64,000 nucleotides of DNA from the NCBI RefSeq assembly GCF_016283395.1, contig NZ_JAEEMU010000038.1, positions 1-64,000 of the forward strand, written 5' to 3'. A program made the translations under genes and the position numbers. The stretch comes from Ruminococcus sp. (lineage in GTDB: Bacteria; Bacillota_A; Clostridia; Oscillospirales; Ruminococcaceae). Positions 15,822 through 24,000 of the stretch are shown piece by piece. Positions within the stretch are counted from its first letter, which is position 1, and each line of letters opens with the position of its first letter. A model generated the notes under the pieces. It did not search any database, was not told the DNA's origin, and saw only the letters and a list, made by a program, of their open reading frames with translations.

Positions 15822-16016
15822 ATGTATAACGAAAATGCCAAGAATAGAACCATAAGGTATATGAAAGGAAGCCGTGATAAGCTTACCATAAACTTACCTA
15901 AAGGAAAAAAGGACGAATACAAGGAATACGCTCAGTCTAAAGGCATGAGTTTGACGGAGCTCATAATGAGTCTGATTGAAACAGATATGAAGAACAGCTC
16001 AAAGGAACAGGAGTAA
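15822..16016 (+). CDS. ribbon-helix-helix protein
   Basis: A 64-aa protein with a basic N-terminus, the strand KLTINLPKGKKDEYKEYAQSKGMS and the helix LTELIMSLIETDM, the pattern of Arc/CopG-type RHH DNA-binding proteins. CGGAG lies 7 bp before the ATG. It is the first gene of a small plus-strand operon and sits beside a duplicated palindromic operator, so autoregulation is likely. It could be the antitoxin-like part of a pair, but no toxin is recognisable. Confidence 0.65.
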   Translation: MYNENAKNRTIRYMKGSRDKLTINLPKGKKDEYKEYAQSKGMSLTELIMSLIETDMKNSSKEQE

Positions 16017-16020
16017 CAAT

Positions 16021-16251
16021 ATGGCACAGAAAGAGATAATTGATAGAGATACCTATAAGAAGATAAAGAAAATGGATCGTGAAACACTGACTAAGTTCAT
16101 TCTCCAGTATGGCGATGAACTGCTTGGTGAACAGGGCAAGACAATAGATCTTCCAGCTTTGGAAACTGAATTGAGTAAGATAAAGGGCATCGGCGGAAAG
16201 CGACTTGAGGAAATTATGACCGTTATCGAGAAATTCTTAGATGTTGAATAG
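16021..16251 (+). CDS. small helix-hairpin-helix protein
   Basis: A 76-aa protein. The C-terminal segment ELSKIKGIGGKRLEEIMTVIEKF contains a helix-hairpin-helix motif (KGIGGKRLEEI), which binds DNA without sequence specificity. It starts 4 bp after the RHH gene stop, so the two are translationally close. It may act with the RHH protein; the function is unknown. Confidence 0.6.
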   Translation: MAQKEIIDRDTYKKIKKMDRETLTKFILQYGDELLGEQGKTIDLPALETELSKIKGIGGKRLEEIMTVIEKFLDVE

Positions 16252-16261
16252 CAGGAGAAAA

Positions 16262-16621
16262 ATGAAAAAAGACGATTTAGATTATGTTATCGAAGCATTA
16301 CAGAAAAGAGATGAGATACTTATCAATGATAAGCCTATAAGGCAGTACAATAAGTATTTCGATAAGATGCGAAAATATGCAAGGAAAATTATAGACGAAG
16401 GTCGTCAAGAGGAATTGCTGCCATTATTAGACAGTGATAATATATCTTATCGATTTGATACAGCAGGCTTGCTTTTTCACTGTTATCCCGAGAAATGTAC
16501 GCAGATAATGAAAGAGATTTCGGATATGTCTGTAGAAACAGGACTTCCAAAATATTATATAATTGTAAGTGTATCAGCACATATGGATTTAGAAATTGGC
16601 ATACCAAAGGATTATCCATAA
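16262..16621 (+). CDS. DUF2019-like protein
   Basis: A 119-aa helical protein (KPIRQYNKYFDKMRKYARKI ... ELLPLLDSDNISYRFDTAGLLFH). The pattern resembles DUF2019, a HEAT-like small domain often seen near toxin/immunity genes. The internal ATG follows AGGAG at a good distance and overlaps nothing. It is third in the RHH operon. Confidence 0.5.
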   Translation: MKKDDLDYVIEALQKRDEILINDKPIRQYNKYFDKMRKYARKIIDEGRQEELLPLLDSDNISYRFDTAGLLFHCYPEKCTQIMKEISDMSVETGLPKYYIIVSVSAHMDLEIGIPKDYP

Positions 16622-16645
16622 ATAAATACTTAGATGAGTGAGACT

Positions 16646-16894
16646 ATGAAAAGACGAAAAAGAGAATTACTCCCCAAAACCGAACCGTTAAAGCGCGATC
16701 CTATCGAAGATACCGAATATTTCCATACTATTATAGATCAAGTAAGAACTGAAGCTGAATCTTTAGTAGAACCAGATATCAGGCTTGGTAGGTCTTTGGT
16801 TGTTGATAGGGAGATACAACGAATATTAAAGGAAAAATACAATATTGATTGGAAAACACCTGAAGAAATGAATCCAAATTGGGATCTTTTATAG
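16646..16894 (+). CDS. hypothetical 82-aa protein
   Basis: A charged protein starting MKRRKRELLPKTEPLKRDP and ending NIDWKTPEEMNPNWDLL. An ATG 12 bases earlier is equally possible; neither start has a strong ribosome site. It lies 24 bp downstream of the DUF2019-like gene. No domain is recognised. Confidence 0.4.
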   Translation: MKRRKRELLPKTEPLKRDPIEDTEYFHTIIDQVRTEAESLVEPDIRLGRSLVVDREIQRILKEKYNIDWKTPEEMNPNWDLL

Positions 16895-17034
16895 TTCCCA
16901 GTACATTCTGTGCAGTGATGAGTTGCTCTTAGATTAGTGACTTGAGGAATTATAAACGTTATCAAGAAATTTTTGGATTTGTAAATTTACAATAATAATA
17001 AAAACTAAATCGGAATTTGAAGAGGAGGATCAAT

Positions 17035-17277
17035 ATGAAATGCCCATATTGTAAAAAAGAAATGGAATTGGGATTTATTCAAAGCCCACAGGAGATCTCA
17101 TGGAAGAAAGGCGACAAAAGGCCGCTCTTGGGTCGGGCACAGTTTCATGAAAGTTCTGTGATTCTTTCAGAACTATCCTTTCTGAAGGGATCTGCTGTTA
17201 CAGCTTTCCTCTGTAGAGAATGCAAGAAAGTAATTATAGATTATTCGGATGAAAATTCTGATTTCAACCAGCGGTAA
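17035..17277 (+). CDS. zinc-ribbon protein, DUF6487-like
   Basis: An 80-aa protein with CPYCKKEME at the start and CRECKK near the end, forming a four-Cys zinc ribbon around a middle segment SWKKGDKRPLLG, as in the DUF6487 type. AGGAGG lies 7 bp before the ATG. It stands alone on the plus strand and ends 48 bp before the first copy of the 18-bp site. Confidence 0.6.
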   Translation: MKCPYCKKEMELGFIQSPQEISWKKGDKRPLLGRAQFHESSVILSELSFLKGSAVTAFLCRECKKVIIDYSDENSDFNQR

Positions 17278-17325
17278 TTTCTGATTTACATTAGCAATTA
17301 ACTCAGTTTTTTCTTTTTCAAGAAA

Positions 17326-17343
17326 GTTGATACAAATATCAAC
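17326..17343 (+). repeat. 18-bp recombination-like site, copy 1
   Basis: GTTGATACAAATATCAAC: arms GTTGATA/TATCAAC around CAAA, with AA at the exact centre. It is the first of nine copies in the same orientation and lies between the zinc-ribbon gene and the next promoter. Confidence 0.8.
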
Positions 17344-17455
17344 CGAATCGATATAATTCGACTTAATTCGACTTTTTCTCTCTTTTTATTCTGACGCCTT
17401 TTATCAGATCGTGTGTTATAATGATACTATCATCTTAATTATGGAGGTATCTACT

Positions 17456-17743
17456 ATGAACACAATCAAAAAAGGACTAAAAAGAGCTGCATACGAATTC
17501 GGCGTTCCCTTATCTGAGGTAAGAGATGTGATACAGGAGTTAATTGACGAATGCTATAACAGCACTGACAAGGAAATATATGACAGATGGCGTCAGATTT
17601 GCCCTAATGGAGAAAAGCCAACTCCTGAGCAGTTAATTGCCTATGTAACTGATATGATTAAAAACGAACAAAATGATACATTACAAACGTCCAATAAAAG
17701 GTTTAATCTCATGCACCTTTTACTTGGGCGTTTTTGCATCTAA
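17456..17743 (+). CDS. hypothetical 95-aa protein
   Basis: A helical N-terminal two thirds (KKGLKRAAYEFGVPLSEVRDVIQELIDEC) and a PTPEQLIAYVTDMI helix. GGAGG lies 8 bp before the ATG at 17456, and a TGTGTTATAAT -10-like box lies ~40 bp upstream. The last ~18 codons overlap a hairpin with a GTTTTT tail (about 17687-17735), so the native C-terminus may have been replaced. The function is unknown. Confidence 0.5.
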   Translation: MNTIKKGLKRAAYEFGVPLSEVRDVIQELIDECYNSTDKEIYDRWRQICPNGEKPTPEQLIAYVTDMIKNEQNDTLQTSNKRFNLMHLLLGRFCI

Positions 17744-17757
17744 TCAGCAACTAATAA

Positions 17758-17789
17758 AAAAGGCGGTTCACAATATTGAACCGCCTTTT
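17758..17789. terminator. strong terminator
   Basis: Arms AAAAGGCGGTTCA and TGAACCGCCTTTT, 13 bp, loop of 6, T-rich 3' side. Confidence 0.85.
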
Positions 17790-17843
17790 ATAATGTGATA
17801 TAATAGAATTATCCTTATAGAGTAAACTCTATCGGGATAGACA

Positions 17844-17919
17844 AAAAGTGTCCTCTTAAAGACGTTTCATTATTTAGCGGACGTCCGCTAATAATTTGCC
17901 ACTCTAAAAGGACACTTTT
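17844..17919. repeat. nested palindrome / large hairpin
   Basis: Outer arms AAAAGTGTCCT (17844-17854) and AGGACACTTTT (17909-17919) enclose a perfect 18-bp palindrome, TTAGCGGACGTCCGCTAA (17874-17891). It lies 6 bp past the stop of the nucleotidyltransferase gene on the minus strand. The outer stem with T-run can serve as that gene's terminator; the inner palindrome is not needed for that and is unexplained. Confidence 0.6.
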
Positions 17920-17924
17920 ATAAT

Positions 17925-18566
17925 TTATCTGTTCAAATACCGATATTCGTTGTAAATATTATTTACGGTTTCGGCAAAGAGCGTCCTTGAATGCTTATCA
18001 GGATTATTGTTGTTACCTTTATAGAACAAGTAACGCTCACGGAGTAATGGTTTATAGTTGTTTTTTTCAATCCATTGTAATTTGTCACCAATATAATACG
18101 ATTTATCTCGGAACTCCCAACTAAAATAAGGATTATTCCCTTTGTTGTACCTGATATACTTCTGACGTCCGTCATTACAATGACGTACTATCGCTATATC
18201 ACAGCTATGTTCAATTTTACTTTTCGATTTATCTACTGCTTTAAGTGTAATTACGCTTTTTGAATTTTCAATCTTTGAATAGCCGAATTGTCTCATGTGT
18301 TTTTGAAAAGCTTTAAAAATGACTTTTCTTATAAATTCTGGACTGTACTTCCCTTCTGGAACATTCGGCTCGATGTTCAGATCAAAGTCAAACCCAATAT
18401 TCCCTTTTACCTCACAGGTAATCATATTACGGCTTGAACTTCCAATAAAGTCAAAGCGAAACGTGAAGTAAGGTTTAACTTCCTTCTGAACTGCTTTAAT
18501 AAGTGAGATTATATTCCCCTTATGTGGAGCAGCTTCTTTCCTTGAGACATACTTAAATTCTCGCAT
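17925..18566 (-). CDS. predicted nucleotidyltransferase
   Basis: A 213-aa protein. FIGSSSRNMIT, then GFDFDLNIEP about 15 residues later and HSCDIAIVR about 70 further on fit the G-S ... D-x-D ... D triad of the polymerase-beta/OAS nucleotidyltransferase fold. The C-terminus (DPNKHSRTLFAETV type, here NPDKHSRTLFAETVNNIYNEY) is conserved-looking. It is a stand-alone enzyme with no adjacent effector. The ATG at 18566 has AAGGAG upstream. It may make a nucleotide signal or modify RNA; the substrate is unknown. Confidence 0.65.
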   Translation of the reverse strand: MREFKYVSRKEAAPHKGNIISLIKAVQKEVKPYFTFRFDFIGSSSRNMITCEVKGNIGFDFDLNIEPNVPEGKYSPEFIRKVIFKAFQKHMRQFGYSKIENSKSVITLKAVDKSKSKIEHSCDIAIVRHCNDGRQKYIRYNKGNNPYFSWEFRDKSYYIGDKLQWIEKNNYKPLLRERYLFYKGNNNNPDKHSRTLFAETVNNIYNEYRYLNR

Positions 18567-18611
18567 ACAAAAAACTCCTTTATAATTATAATAAGTATAT
18601 CCCAAGCCTCC

Positions 18612-18628
18612 GTTTGATACCTTCAAAC
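18612..18628. promoter_or_regulatory. operator-like inverted repeat at the NTase start site
   Basis: GTTTGATACCTTCAAAC (arms GTTTGA/TCAAAC) lies just downstream of the minus-strand -10, at the expected transcription start. A related inverted repeat occupies the same kind of position before the nuclease gene (23676-23694). Confidence 0.45.
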
Positions 18629-18634
18629 CTTTTT

Positions 18635-18663
18635 ATAATATCACATAATAAAGGAGTTGTCAA
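18635..18663 (-). promoter_or_regulatory. promoter of the nucleotidyltransferase gene
   Basis: Minus-strand TTGACA (18658-18663), 17-bp spacer ending TGTGA, TATTAT (18635-18640). Confidence 0.65.
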
Positions 18664-18676
18664 TATAAAAATTTGA

Positions 18677-18694
18677 GTTGATACAAATATCAAC
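18677..18694 (+). repeat. 18-bp recombination-like site, copy 2
   Basis: GTTGATACAAATATCAAC, 15 bp before the recombinase ATG, so the site overlaps the recombinase control region. Confidence 0.85.
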
Positions 18695-18709
18695 GGAAAG
18701 GAAAGCAAC

Positions 18710-19285
18710 ATGGATAAAACATACATAGGTTATGCTCGTGTGTCATCAATGGAGCAGAATGAAGCTCGTCAGCTCCACTCCTTTGAAGGCTACACTGAAA
18801 AAATAAAAAAAATATTCATCGACAAGCTCAGCGGCAAGAATACGGACCGACCACAGCTGCAAGCTATGCTCAGTTACGTCCGTGAGGGCGATGTTGTTGT
18901 TGTTTCTGACTTTTCCCGACTTGCAAGAAGTACAAGGGATATGTTACAGATCGTTCAGGAGCTGACCGATAAAGGCGTTGGACTTATCAGCCTAAAAGAG
19001 AATGTGGACACTGATACTCCGCAGGGACGGTTCATGCTCACTGTGTTCGCAGCTCTGGCAGAGCTTGAACGTGAAACGATCCTGCAACGGCAGCGTGAAG
19101 GTATTGCTTTAGCGAAGCAGCAAGGCAAGTACAAAGGACGCAAGCCTATTCCTTTCAATGAAGAAAAGTTCAGAGCTGAGTGTAAGAAATGGCGCAATGG
19201 CGAACAGACCGCAGTTGCTACAATGAAAAAGCTCGATATGAAAAAGAATAGATTTTATAAGTTAGTTAAGGATTTCAATATATAA
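18710..19285 (+). CDS. small serine recombinase (resolvase/invertase family)
   Basis: A 191-aa protein. The N-terminal YARVSSMEQN carries the catalytic serine, followed by VVVSDFSRLARSTRDML and GRFMLTVFAALAELERETI, the helix-E region. The C-terminal ~45 residues (KFRAECKKWRNGEQTAVATMKKL) form a helix-turn-helix. The length fits a stand-alone resolvase/invertase, not a large integrase. Such enzymes cut inverted-repeat sites at a central 2-bp core. An 18-bp inverted repeat with an AA centre precedes the gene and is repeated nine times over the next 23 kb, making these the likely substrates. GGAAAGGA lies upstream. Confidence 0.9.
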   Translation: MDKTYIGYARVSSMEQNEARQLHSFEGYTEKIKKIFIDKLSGKNTDRPQLQAMLSYVREGDVVVVSDFSRLARSTRDMLQIVQELTDKGVGLISLKENVDTDTPQGRFMLTVFAALAELERETILQRQREGIALAKQQGKYKGRKPIPFNEEKFRAECKKWRNGEQTAVATMKKLDMKKNRFYKLVKDFNI

Positions 19286-19314
19286 TTGCTATACTATTTG
19301 AAAGAAGGTTAAAT

Positions 19315-20079
19315 ATGTCACTAAAAATTATTGGCTTGACTATTATTTTCTCCATTATTTTTATTATGCTTTTTGCCGCTGTATTTGCTCCTTTACGTTC
19401 GAAAGTAAAAAAAGAGAAAACTAATTATGAAGAAACAACAATAAATAATAATGAAATCAGTAAGTGGATTTTTCACTTTTCGTGTATCTGTATTTTTATA
19501 GTTTATTTTTTACCAGCTTTATTCTATTGTTTTTACAAGAGTGCTGATTGTATTATATTGAAGATATTGTTATTGCTTTTAAATGTTGTTTCTATATATG
19601 TTGTAATGTGGATAATGGACTCATTTCTTTTCAAATCAAAAGAAAAAACGCTGGATGCCAATATTAAAAATCTCATCTATTTATTAACACTTATAGTTGC
19701 TTTTATTACTCTTGTCATATTTGGACTTTTAAATTTTGGCGATTTAATAAATGGAGATGAAGATACAGATGATTTTCTGGAATATATGATAGCTCCCTTA
19801 TGTGCATTAATTGGTAATATTATTCCTTTAAAAAGTGTGTATTCCGTGAAAGGAGCTAAGAAGGAAATATATGAAAATATAAAAGGTGAATACTTCATAG
19901 AAAAGAAAGAAGATAAAAAAAGAACCTATCGTATTACATTATCTATCAATACTATAATAGCCTTATTTTTCATCTTTGATAAGCTCATTTATATTTGGGA
20001 TAACACTTATCTTGTGTCAATTGTTTTAGGAATTGGCATTGCTTCCTTATTAGTTCGCTTATTTAAATTAATGGAATAA
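19315..20079 (+). CDS. hypothetical membrane protein
   Basis: A 254-aa protein with about six hydrophobic segments, starting with an uncleaved-looking segment at residues 5-27. A Lys/Glu-rich loop (KKEDKKRTYRI) precedes the last two segments. No conserved motif is recognised. It starts 29 bp after the recombinase gene and lies in the same block between two 18-bp sites. Confidence 0.5.
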   Translation: MSLKIIGLTIIFSIIFIMLFAAVFAPLRSKVKKEKTNYEETTINNNEISKWIFHFSCICIFIVYFLPALFYCFYKSADCIILKILLLLLNVVSIYVVMWIMDSFLFKSKEKTLDANIKNLIYLLTLIVAFITLVIFGLLNFGDLINGDEDTDDFLEYMIAPLCALIGNIIPLKSVYSVKGAKKEIYENIKGEYFIEKKEDKKRTYRITLSINTIIALFFIFDKLIYIWDNTYLVSIVLGIGIASLLVRLFKLME

Positions 20080-20154
20080 TAGCTATGATATAGTCTTACA
20101 CTGATACTTGTTTCTTAATGGTATATCAGATAAAAAAATAAAGGAGTTGATACT

Positions 20155-21024
20155 ATGGCAAAAGGTCTGATTGACTTGCTCGCGGACGCAATAAGCGATT
20201 TATACTGGACAGACGAAAGGTTGGGAAAGTATGGAGAGAAGCTTACAGAACGCAAGCTCAACATGGTAAATTTATTTGGACGCAAAGGAAAAACGCTCAA
20301 AAACATCTATATTCCCAAAGATAATGGTGAAACATCTGAGATTGATCTTGTTTATATAACTCAAAAAGGCATTTTTGTTATTGAAAGTAAAAACTATTCA
20401 GGTTGGATTTTCGGAGATGAGAAGTCTCAGTATTGGACATCATCTTTGCCAAACGGTCAAAAGAACAGATTTTACAGTCCATTGAAGCAAAATCGTACTC
20501 ATATTAAGTGGTTAAGTGCTTATATGGCTAATTTTTCTTCAATTAGTATTCCTATGTACTCTATTATTGTATTCTCAGATAGGTGTGAGTTAAAAAGAGT
20601 ACCAGCTGATAGTGTCGAAGCCATAATATGTAAAAGAGAGAGCTTATACTGGAGAATTAGAAGCGTATGGGATAATCTCCCAAATATTATTTCTGATAGT
20701 GATATTGAGGCAACGTACAATATCCTTTTTAGGCTAACTGACGTTTCAGAAGCTCAAAAACAAGCTCACATTGATAATATCAATATGAAGTACCATAAAA
20801 GACATACAAATACTCAACCTGTGAATGCTGCTCCCCCTATCCCTCAGCAGAATATTCCTCCTGTTGTTCAACCTACATCTTCACCACAGGTTAATACAGT
20901 TCCACATTGCCCCAAATGTGGAAGTCCTCTTGTACTGCGTACCGCGAAAAGAGGTGATAAGGCAGGTAATCAGTTCTATGGTTGTAGCAATTTTCCAAAG
21001 TGTAGATATATTCAAAATCTATGA
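20155..21024 (+). CDS. NERD-domain protein with C-terminal zinc ribbon
   Basis: A 289-aa protein. Residues ~20-140 form a NERD domain (KTLKNIYIP ... SEIDLVYITQKGIFVIESKNYSGWIFG), with the D ... E-x-K residues of the nuclease-related fold. A Pro/Gln-rich linker leads to a topoisomerase-type zinc ribbon (CPKCGSPLVLR ... FYGCSNFPKCRY). NERD proteins are linked to DNA processing and defence. AAGGAG lies 9 bp before the ATG and is followed by a GTTGATAC half-site. The gene ends 18 bp before site copy 3. Confidence 0.8.
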   Translation: MAKGLIDLLADAISDLYWTDERLGKYGEKLTERKLNMVNLFGRKGKTLKNIYIPKDNGETSEIDLVYITQKGIFVIESKNYSGWIFGDEKSQYWTSSLPNGQKNRFYSPLKQNRTHIKWLSAYMANFSSISIPMYSIIVFSDRCELKRVPADSVEAIICKRESLYWRIRSVWDNLPNIISDSDIEATYNILFRLTDVSEAQKQAHIDNINMKYHKRHTNTQPVNAAPPIPQQNIPPVVQPTSSPQVNTVPHCPKCGSPLVLRTAKRGDKAGNQFYGCSNFPKCRYIQNL

Positions 21025-21042
21025 GTTATTTCAGAAAAGTCT

Positions 21043-21060
21043 GTTGATACAAATATCAAC
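21043..21060 (+). repeat. 18-bp recombination-like site, copy 3
   Basis: GTTGATACAAATATCAAC between the NERD gene and the promoter of the LRR/dockerin gene. Confidence 0.8.
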
Positions 21061-21073
21061 TATTGTATTAATA

Positions 21074-21102
21074 TTGACGTAGCTGCATTTGTGTGATATA
21101 AT
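21074..21102 (+). promoter_or_regulatory. promoter of the LRR/dockerin gene
   Basis: TTGACG, 17-bp spacer ending TGTGTGA, TATAAT (21097-21102). It starts 13 bp after site copy 3. Confidence 0.65.
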
Positions 21103-21139
21103 TAAGCAAAATAATTAACTCTGAAAGGAGCATATAATC

Positions 21140-22522
21140 ATGAAGTTTACTAAATTATTAGCAGGATTAATATCAACAACTATTATTTGTGGTTCAGTTA
21201 CATTAACGAGCAATGTACCATTTTCTTCTATTTCCGTTAAAGCTGCGGAAGAATATGAAAAGGAAACTGTTGGCGATTTTACATTCAATGTTTACTCAGA
21301 TCACGCAGACCTTGCAGCTATAAAAGCTGGTGTAGACGGAGATATAATCATTCCTTCAACTATTAACGAAGTTCAGGTAACAGGTATAGCAAAATTAGTG
21401 TTTAGCTCAAAGCAAAAGTTTACTTCCATAACCTTGCCGGATAATCTTTCTGAGATTAACTCTGATTTTAATTATAATAGGGATTTGAAAAATATCTATA
21501 TAGACGGTGCAAATGATACTTTTACAAGTATTAATGGTATTCTTTTCAGTAAGGATAAAAAGCGAATTATTGCATATCCTTTAGGAAAAACTGAGGAAAC
21601 TTATAATATTCCCGACGGAGTAAAAATTATCGGTACTCATGCGTTTGCCAATAATAAAACTATGAATAATGTTGTTCTGCCTGACACACTCGAAGAAATA
21701 GGAAAATCAGCATTTAGTGGATTTGAAAACCTTGAGTCTATAGATCTTCCTTCTTCTTTATCATTGCTAAATCAAGGAGCATTTGAGTTTTGCCATAAAT
21801 TAAAATCTGTAACTATTCCAGAGAATGTATCTTCTATAGGAAATAACTGCTTTGCTTTGTGTTATGATCTTGAAGAAATTTATATCTTAAACCCTGAATG
21901 TAAAATAAACGGAAATGGAAACACTATTTGCAATAAAATGGTTGATGATCCTGATGGTTCAGCCAAAAGTATATATGTGTTCGATGGCGTTATTCATGGA
22001 TATGAAGGTTCAACTGCACAAGCATACGCAGATAAATATAGGTATAAATTTGAGTCTCTTGGTAAGTATGATAAAGATATAAGCCAATCTACAACAACAG
22101 GCGTTCCGACAACTTCTACATTAACTTCAACAAGCACAACTTCGTCGACTACAACAACTACAAGCACAACAACAACTTCCACTACCACATCTTCTGAAAC
22201 TACTACTTCAACTACCGTTCCCAACACTACTACAACGTCCAATACAACGCCAGAGCCTCCTGTTACGGAATATTCCCTCGGTGATATTAATAATAATGGA
22301 AATATAGACGCTGTAGACGCTTCAACGGTTCTCGCCTATTATGCGATGATTTCAACCAATAAAGATGGTGGATTTGATAATAATCAAAAGGCAGCTGCTG
22401 ACGTAGATCACGACGGAAAGATAAATGCCGTAGATGCTTCAAATATTCTTTCATATTATGCTTATGTTTCGACAACAAAGGAAGAAGTAATGTCAATGGA
22501 AGAATTTATGAAGAAGAAATAA
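21140..22522 (+). CDS. secreted LRR (BspA-like) protein with type I dockerin
   Basis: A 460-aa protein. It has a signal peptide to about residue 35 (Lys start, hydrophobic core, SVKA-AEE). Residues ~40-310 are BspA-type leucine-rich repeats (LPDTLEEIGKSAFSGF, IPENVSSIGNNCF). A Thr-rich linker follows at ~315-375. A type I dockerin starts near 379 with two Ca-binding loops (DINNNGNIDAVDAS and DVDHDGKINAVDAS). Dockerins attach proteins to cohesin scaffolds, so this is likely a surface or cellulosome-like component with a protein-binding role. The dockerin is nearly identical to that of the large protein downstream. Confidence 0.9.
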   Translation: MKFTKLLAGLISTTIICGSVTLTSNVPFSSISVKAAEEYEKETVGDFTFNVYSDHADLAAIKAGVDGDIIIPSTINEVQVTGIAKLVFSSKQKFTSITLPDNLSEINSDFNYNRDLKNIYIDGANDTFTSINGILFSKDKKRIIAYPLGKTEETYNIPDGVKIIGTHAFANNKTMNNVVLPDTLEEIGKSAFSGFENLESIDLPSSLSLLNQGAFEFCHKLKSVTIPENVSSIGNNCFALCYDLEEIYILNPECKINGNGNTICNKMVDDPDGSAKSIYVFDGVIHGYEGSTAQAYADKYRYKFESLGKYDKDISQSTTTGVPTTSTLTSTSTTSSTTTTTSTTTTSTTTSSETTTSTTVPNTTTTSNTTPEPPVTEYSLGDINNNGNIDAVDASTVLAYYAMISTNKDGGFDNNQKAAADVDHDGKINAVDASNILSYYAYVSTTKEEVMSMEEFMKKK

Positions 22523-22535
22523 GTTTATTATTACG

Positions 22536-22560
22536 AAAGCTCCCTACATAAGGGAGCTTT
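22536..22560. terminator. terminator
   Basis: Arms AAAGCTCCCT and AGGGAGCTTT followed by TCTTTTTC. A second copy with the preceding gene tail lies near 36.96 kb. Confidence 0.85.
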
Positions 22561-22581
22561 TCTTTTTCAATAATGCTGTTT

Positions 22582-23655
22582 TTATGGATTACAGCGTTTG
22601 CATGGCTCATATCCCATTGCTATCACATCATCTCTTGTTCCAGTGTATTCAAGTTTATTCTTATCTTTCATGCTATCTACGCTTGAACAAGAAGGATAGT
22701 GAAATTTCTTAGTATTCGTATTAAGGATATATGTTGGGTAATCTTCAATAGGTATATTTCTTTCAGGAACGCTGTCAGCTTGTTCTGTGAGTAAAGGCTC
22801 TGTTTCTTGTATTAAGCTCCAACTGCTTCCGTCTGCATAGTTTATTCCGATATTAGGCTGAACATTATAGCAGTATACGCAGAATTGAATGCCAGCACCG
22901 TTATCGTCCAATGAATACGCTTCCATAAGAACACCTGACGCAACAAGATTATTGCCTTCAAAAACAGGTGTAACTCGATAAAGGACATGAGCATTGTAAG
23001 ACTTCACATAGTTAGCCACTTTATTCTCGAAAGGCTGCATACCTTCAATGTTCATATATCGTGTTCCTGTGATAAGGTTCAGTACATTTGCGTTCTCCCC
23101 TGCAAGTTGATAGCCAATAAGATGACATCTATTATATAAGTAAATATCATCTATAATACCGCTGTAATTAGCTGTTTGCCATCCCGATGGCTTAATAGCT
23201 CCGATCTCGCCTCTCGGTTCAGTTGGCATAATCTCAATGCTTACGTTCGCAAAAGCAGTACCACAACGTCCAAGATCGTCCAGTGGACTGTAGTATTCAA
23301 ATGAATTTGTAGGATAGTCTGTAAAAAAAGGTTTGTTATCATTTATTTCGGCATAAGGCATTCCACTATACTCAGGAACAGCTTCAATAGAAAACGCAGT
23401 AGGTTGTATTTGTGGCTCGGTAACAGTAGTTATTTCTTCAGCAAGAGTTGTGACAAGTAAAGTGGAAGTAGTTGCTGATAATGTTGTTACTGAAACAGTG
23501 GAAGTAGTAATAGAAGAAATATAGCTTTCTGTAGTTACAGAAATGCTTGTGACTTCGATAGATGAACTATGCGTAGTTTTGTTTTCAATGCAGCCTGAAA
23601 AAAGACATAATCCTATTGAAAAAAGAATCATTAATCTTCCAAGTTTATTCCTCAT
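22582..23655 (-). CDS. EndA-like DNA/RNA non-specific endonuclease lipoprotein
   Basis: A 357-aa protein. The N-terminus ends in the lipobox LFSGC, followed by a Ser/Thr-rich spacer. The central domain contains NRCHLIGYQLAGENANVLNL and NIEGMQPFENKV, the active-site region of gram-positive beta-beta-alpha-Me nucleases (EndA type, H as catalytic base and N for Mg). The C-terminal ~50 residues (FHYPSCSSV ... GYEPCKRCNP) are an Ada-like metal-binding module. It is likely a surface nuclease for DNA degradation or uptake. Confidence 0.85.
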   Translation of the reverse strand: MRNKLGRLMILFSIGLCLFSGCIENKTTHSSSIEVTSISVTTESYISSITTSTVSVTTLSATTSTLLVTTLAEEITTVTEPQIQPTAFSIEAVPEYSGMPYAEINDNKPFFTDYPTNSFEYYSPLDDLGRCGTAFANVSIEIMPTEPRGEIGAIKPSGWQTANYSGIIDDIYLYNRCHLIGYQLAGENANVLNLITGTRYMNIEGMQPFENKVANYVKSYNAHVLYRVTPVFEGNNLVASGVLMEAYSLDDNGAGIQFCVYCYNVQPNIGINYADGSSWSLIQETEPLLTEQADSVPERNIPIEDYPTYILNTNTKKFHYPSCSSVDSMKDKNKLEYTGTRDDVIAMGYEPCKRCNP

Positions 23656-23675
23656 TTTTCCTCCTACCTCTGATT

Positions 23676-23725
23676 GTTTGAATACATATCAAACAAAGTA
23701 TAGCATTATGAAGTCCGATTGTCAA
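23676..23725 (-). promoter_or_regulatory. promoter and operator-like repeat of the nuclease gene
   Basis: Minus-strand TTGACA (23720-23725), 17-bp spacer, TATACT (23697-23702). Immediately downstream is the inverted repeat GTTTGAATACATATCAAAC (23676-23694), placed over the start site as in the nucleotidyltransferase gene. Confidence 0.6.
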
Positions 23726-24000
23726 CAAAATATACCACTTGTAATTTGCAAAAGTCCATATCCTTTTCGTAATAATAACACAATCGCGTTATAGCTCCAT
23801 TTAGGCAATACACAGACAACGACCATTTTATTAAAACTCACAATTATTTGTGAATTTATACAAACAGGAGTAATATGTAATATTCAAAACGTAAAAAAAT
23901 ATTTCCAGAATGTTAATTTAAAAATCCTGCTGTTGTTCATTTCTTTTCGATAGTATATAATACAAATGTACTTTTATTAATAGACTATTGGAGGTACCAT
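23726..24000. other. intergenic region before the large dockerin gene
   Basis: No gene is seen. It holds the inverted repeat CACAATTATTTGTG (23836-23849) with weak promoter-like flanks, and the likely promoter of the next gene: TTGTTC (23933-23938), 17-bp spacer, TATAAT (23956-23961). Confidence 0.5.
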
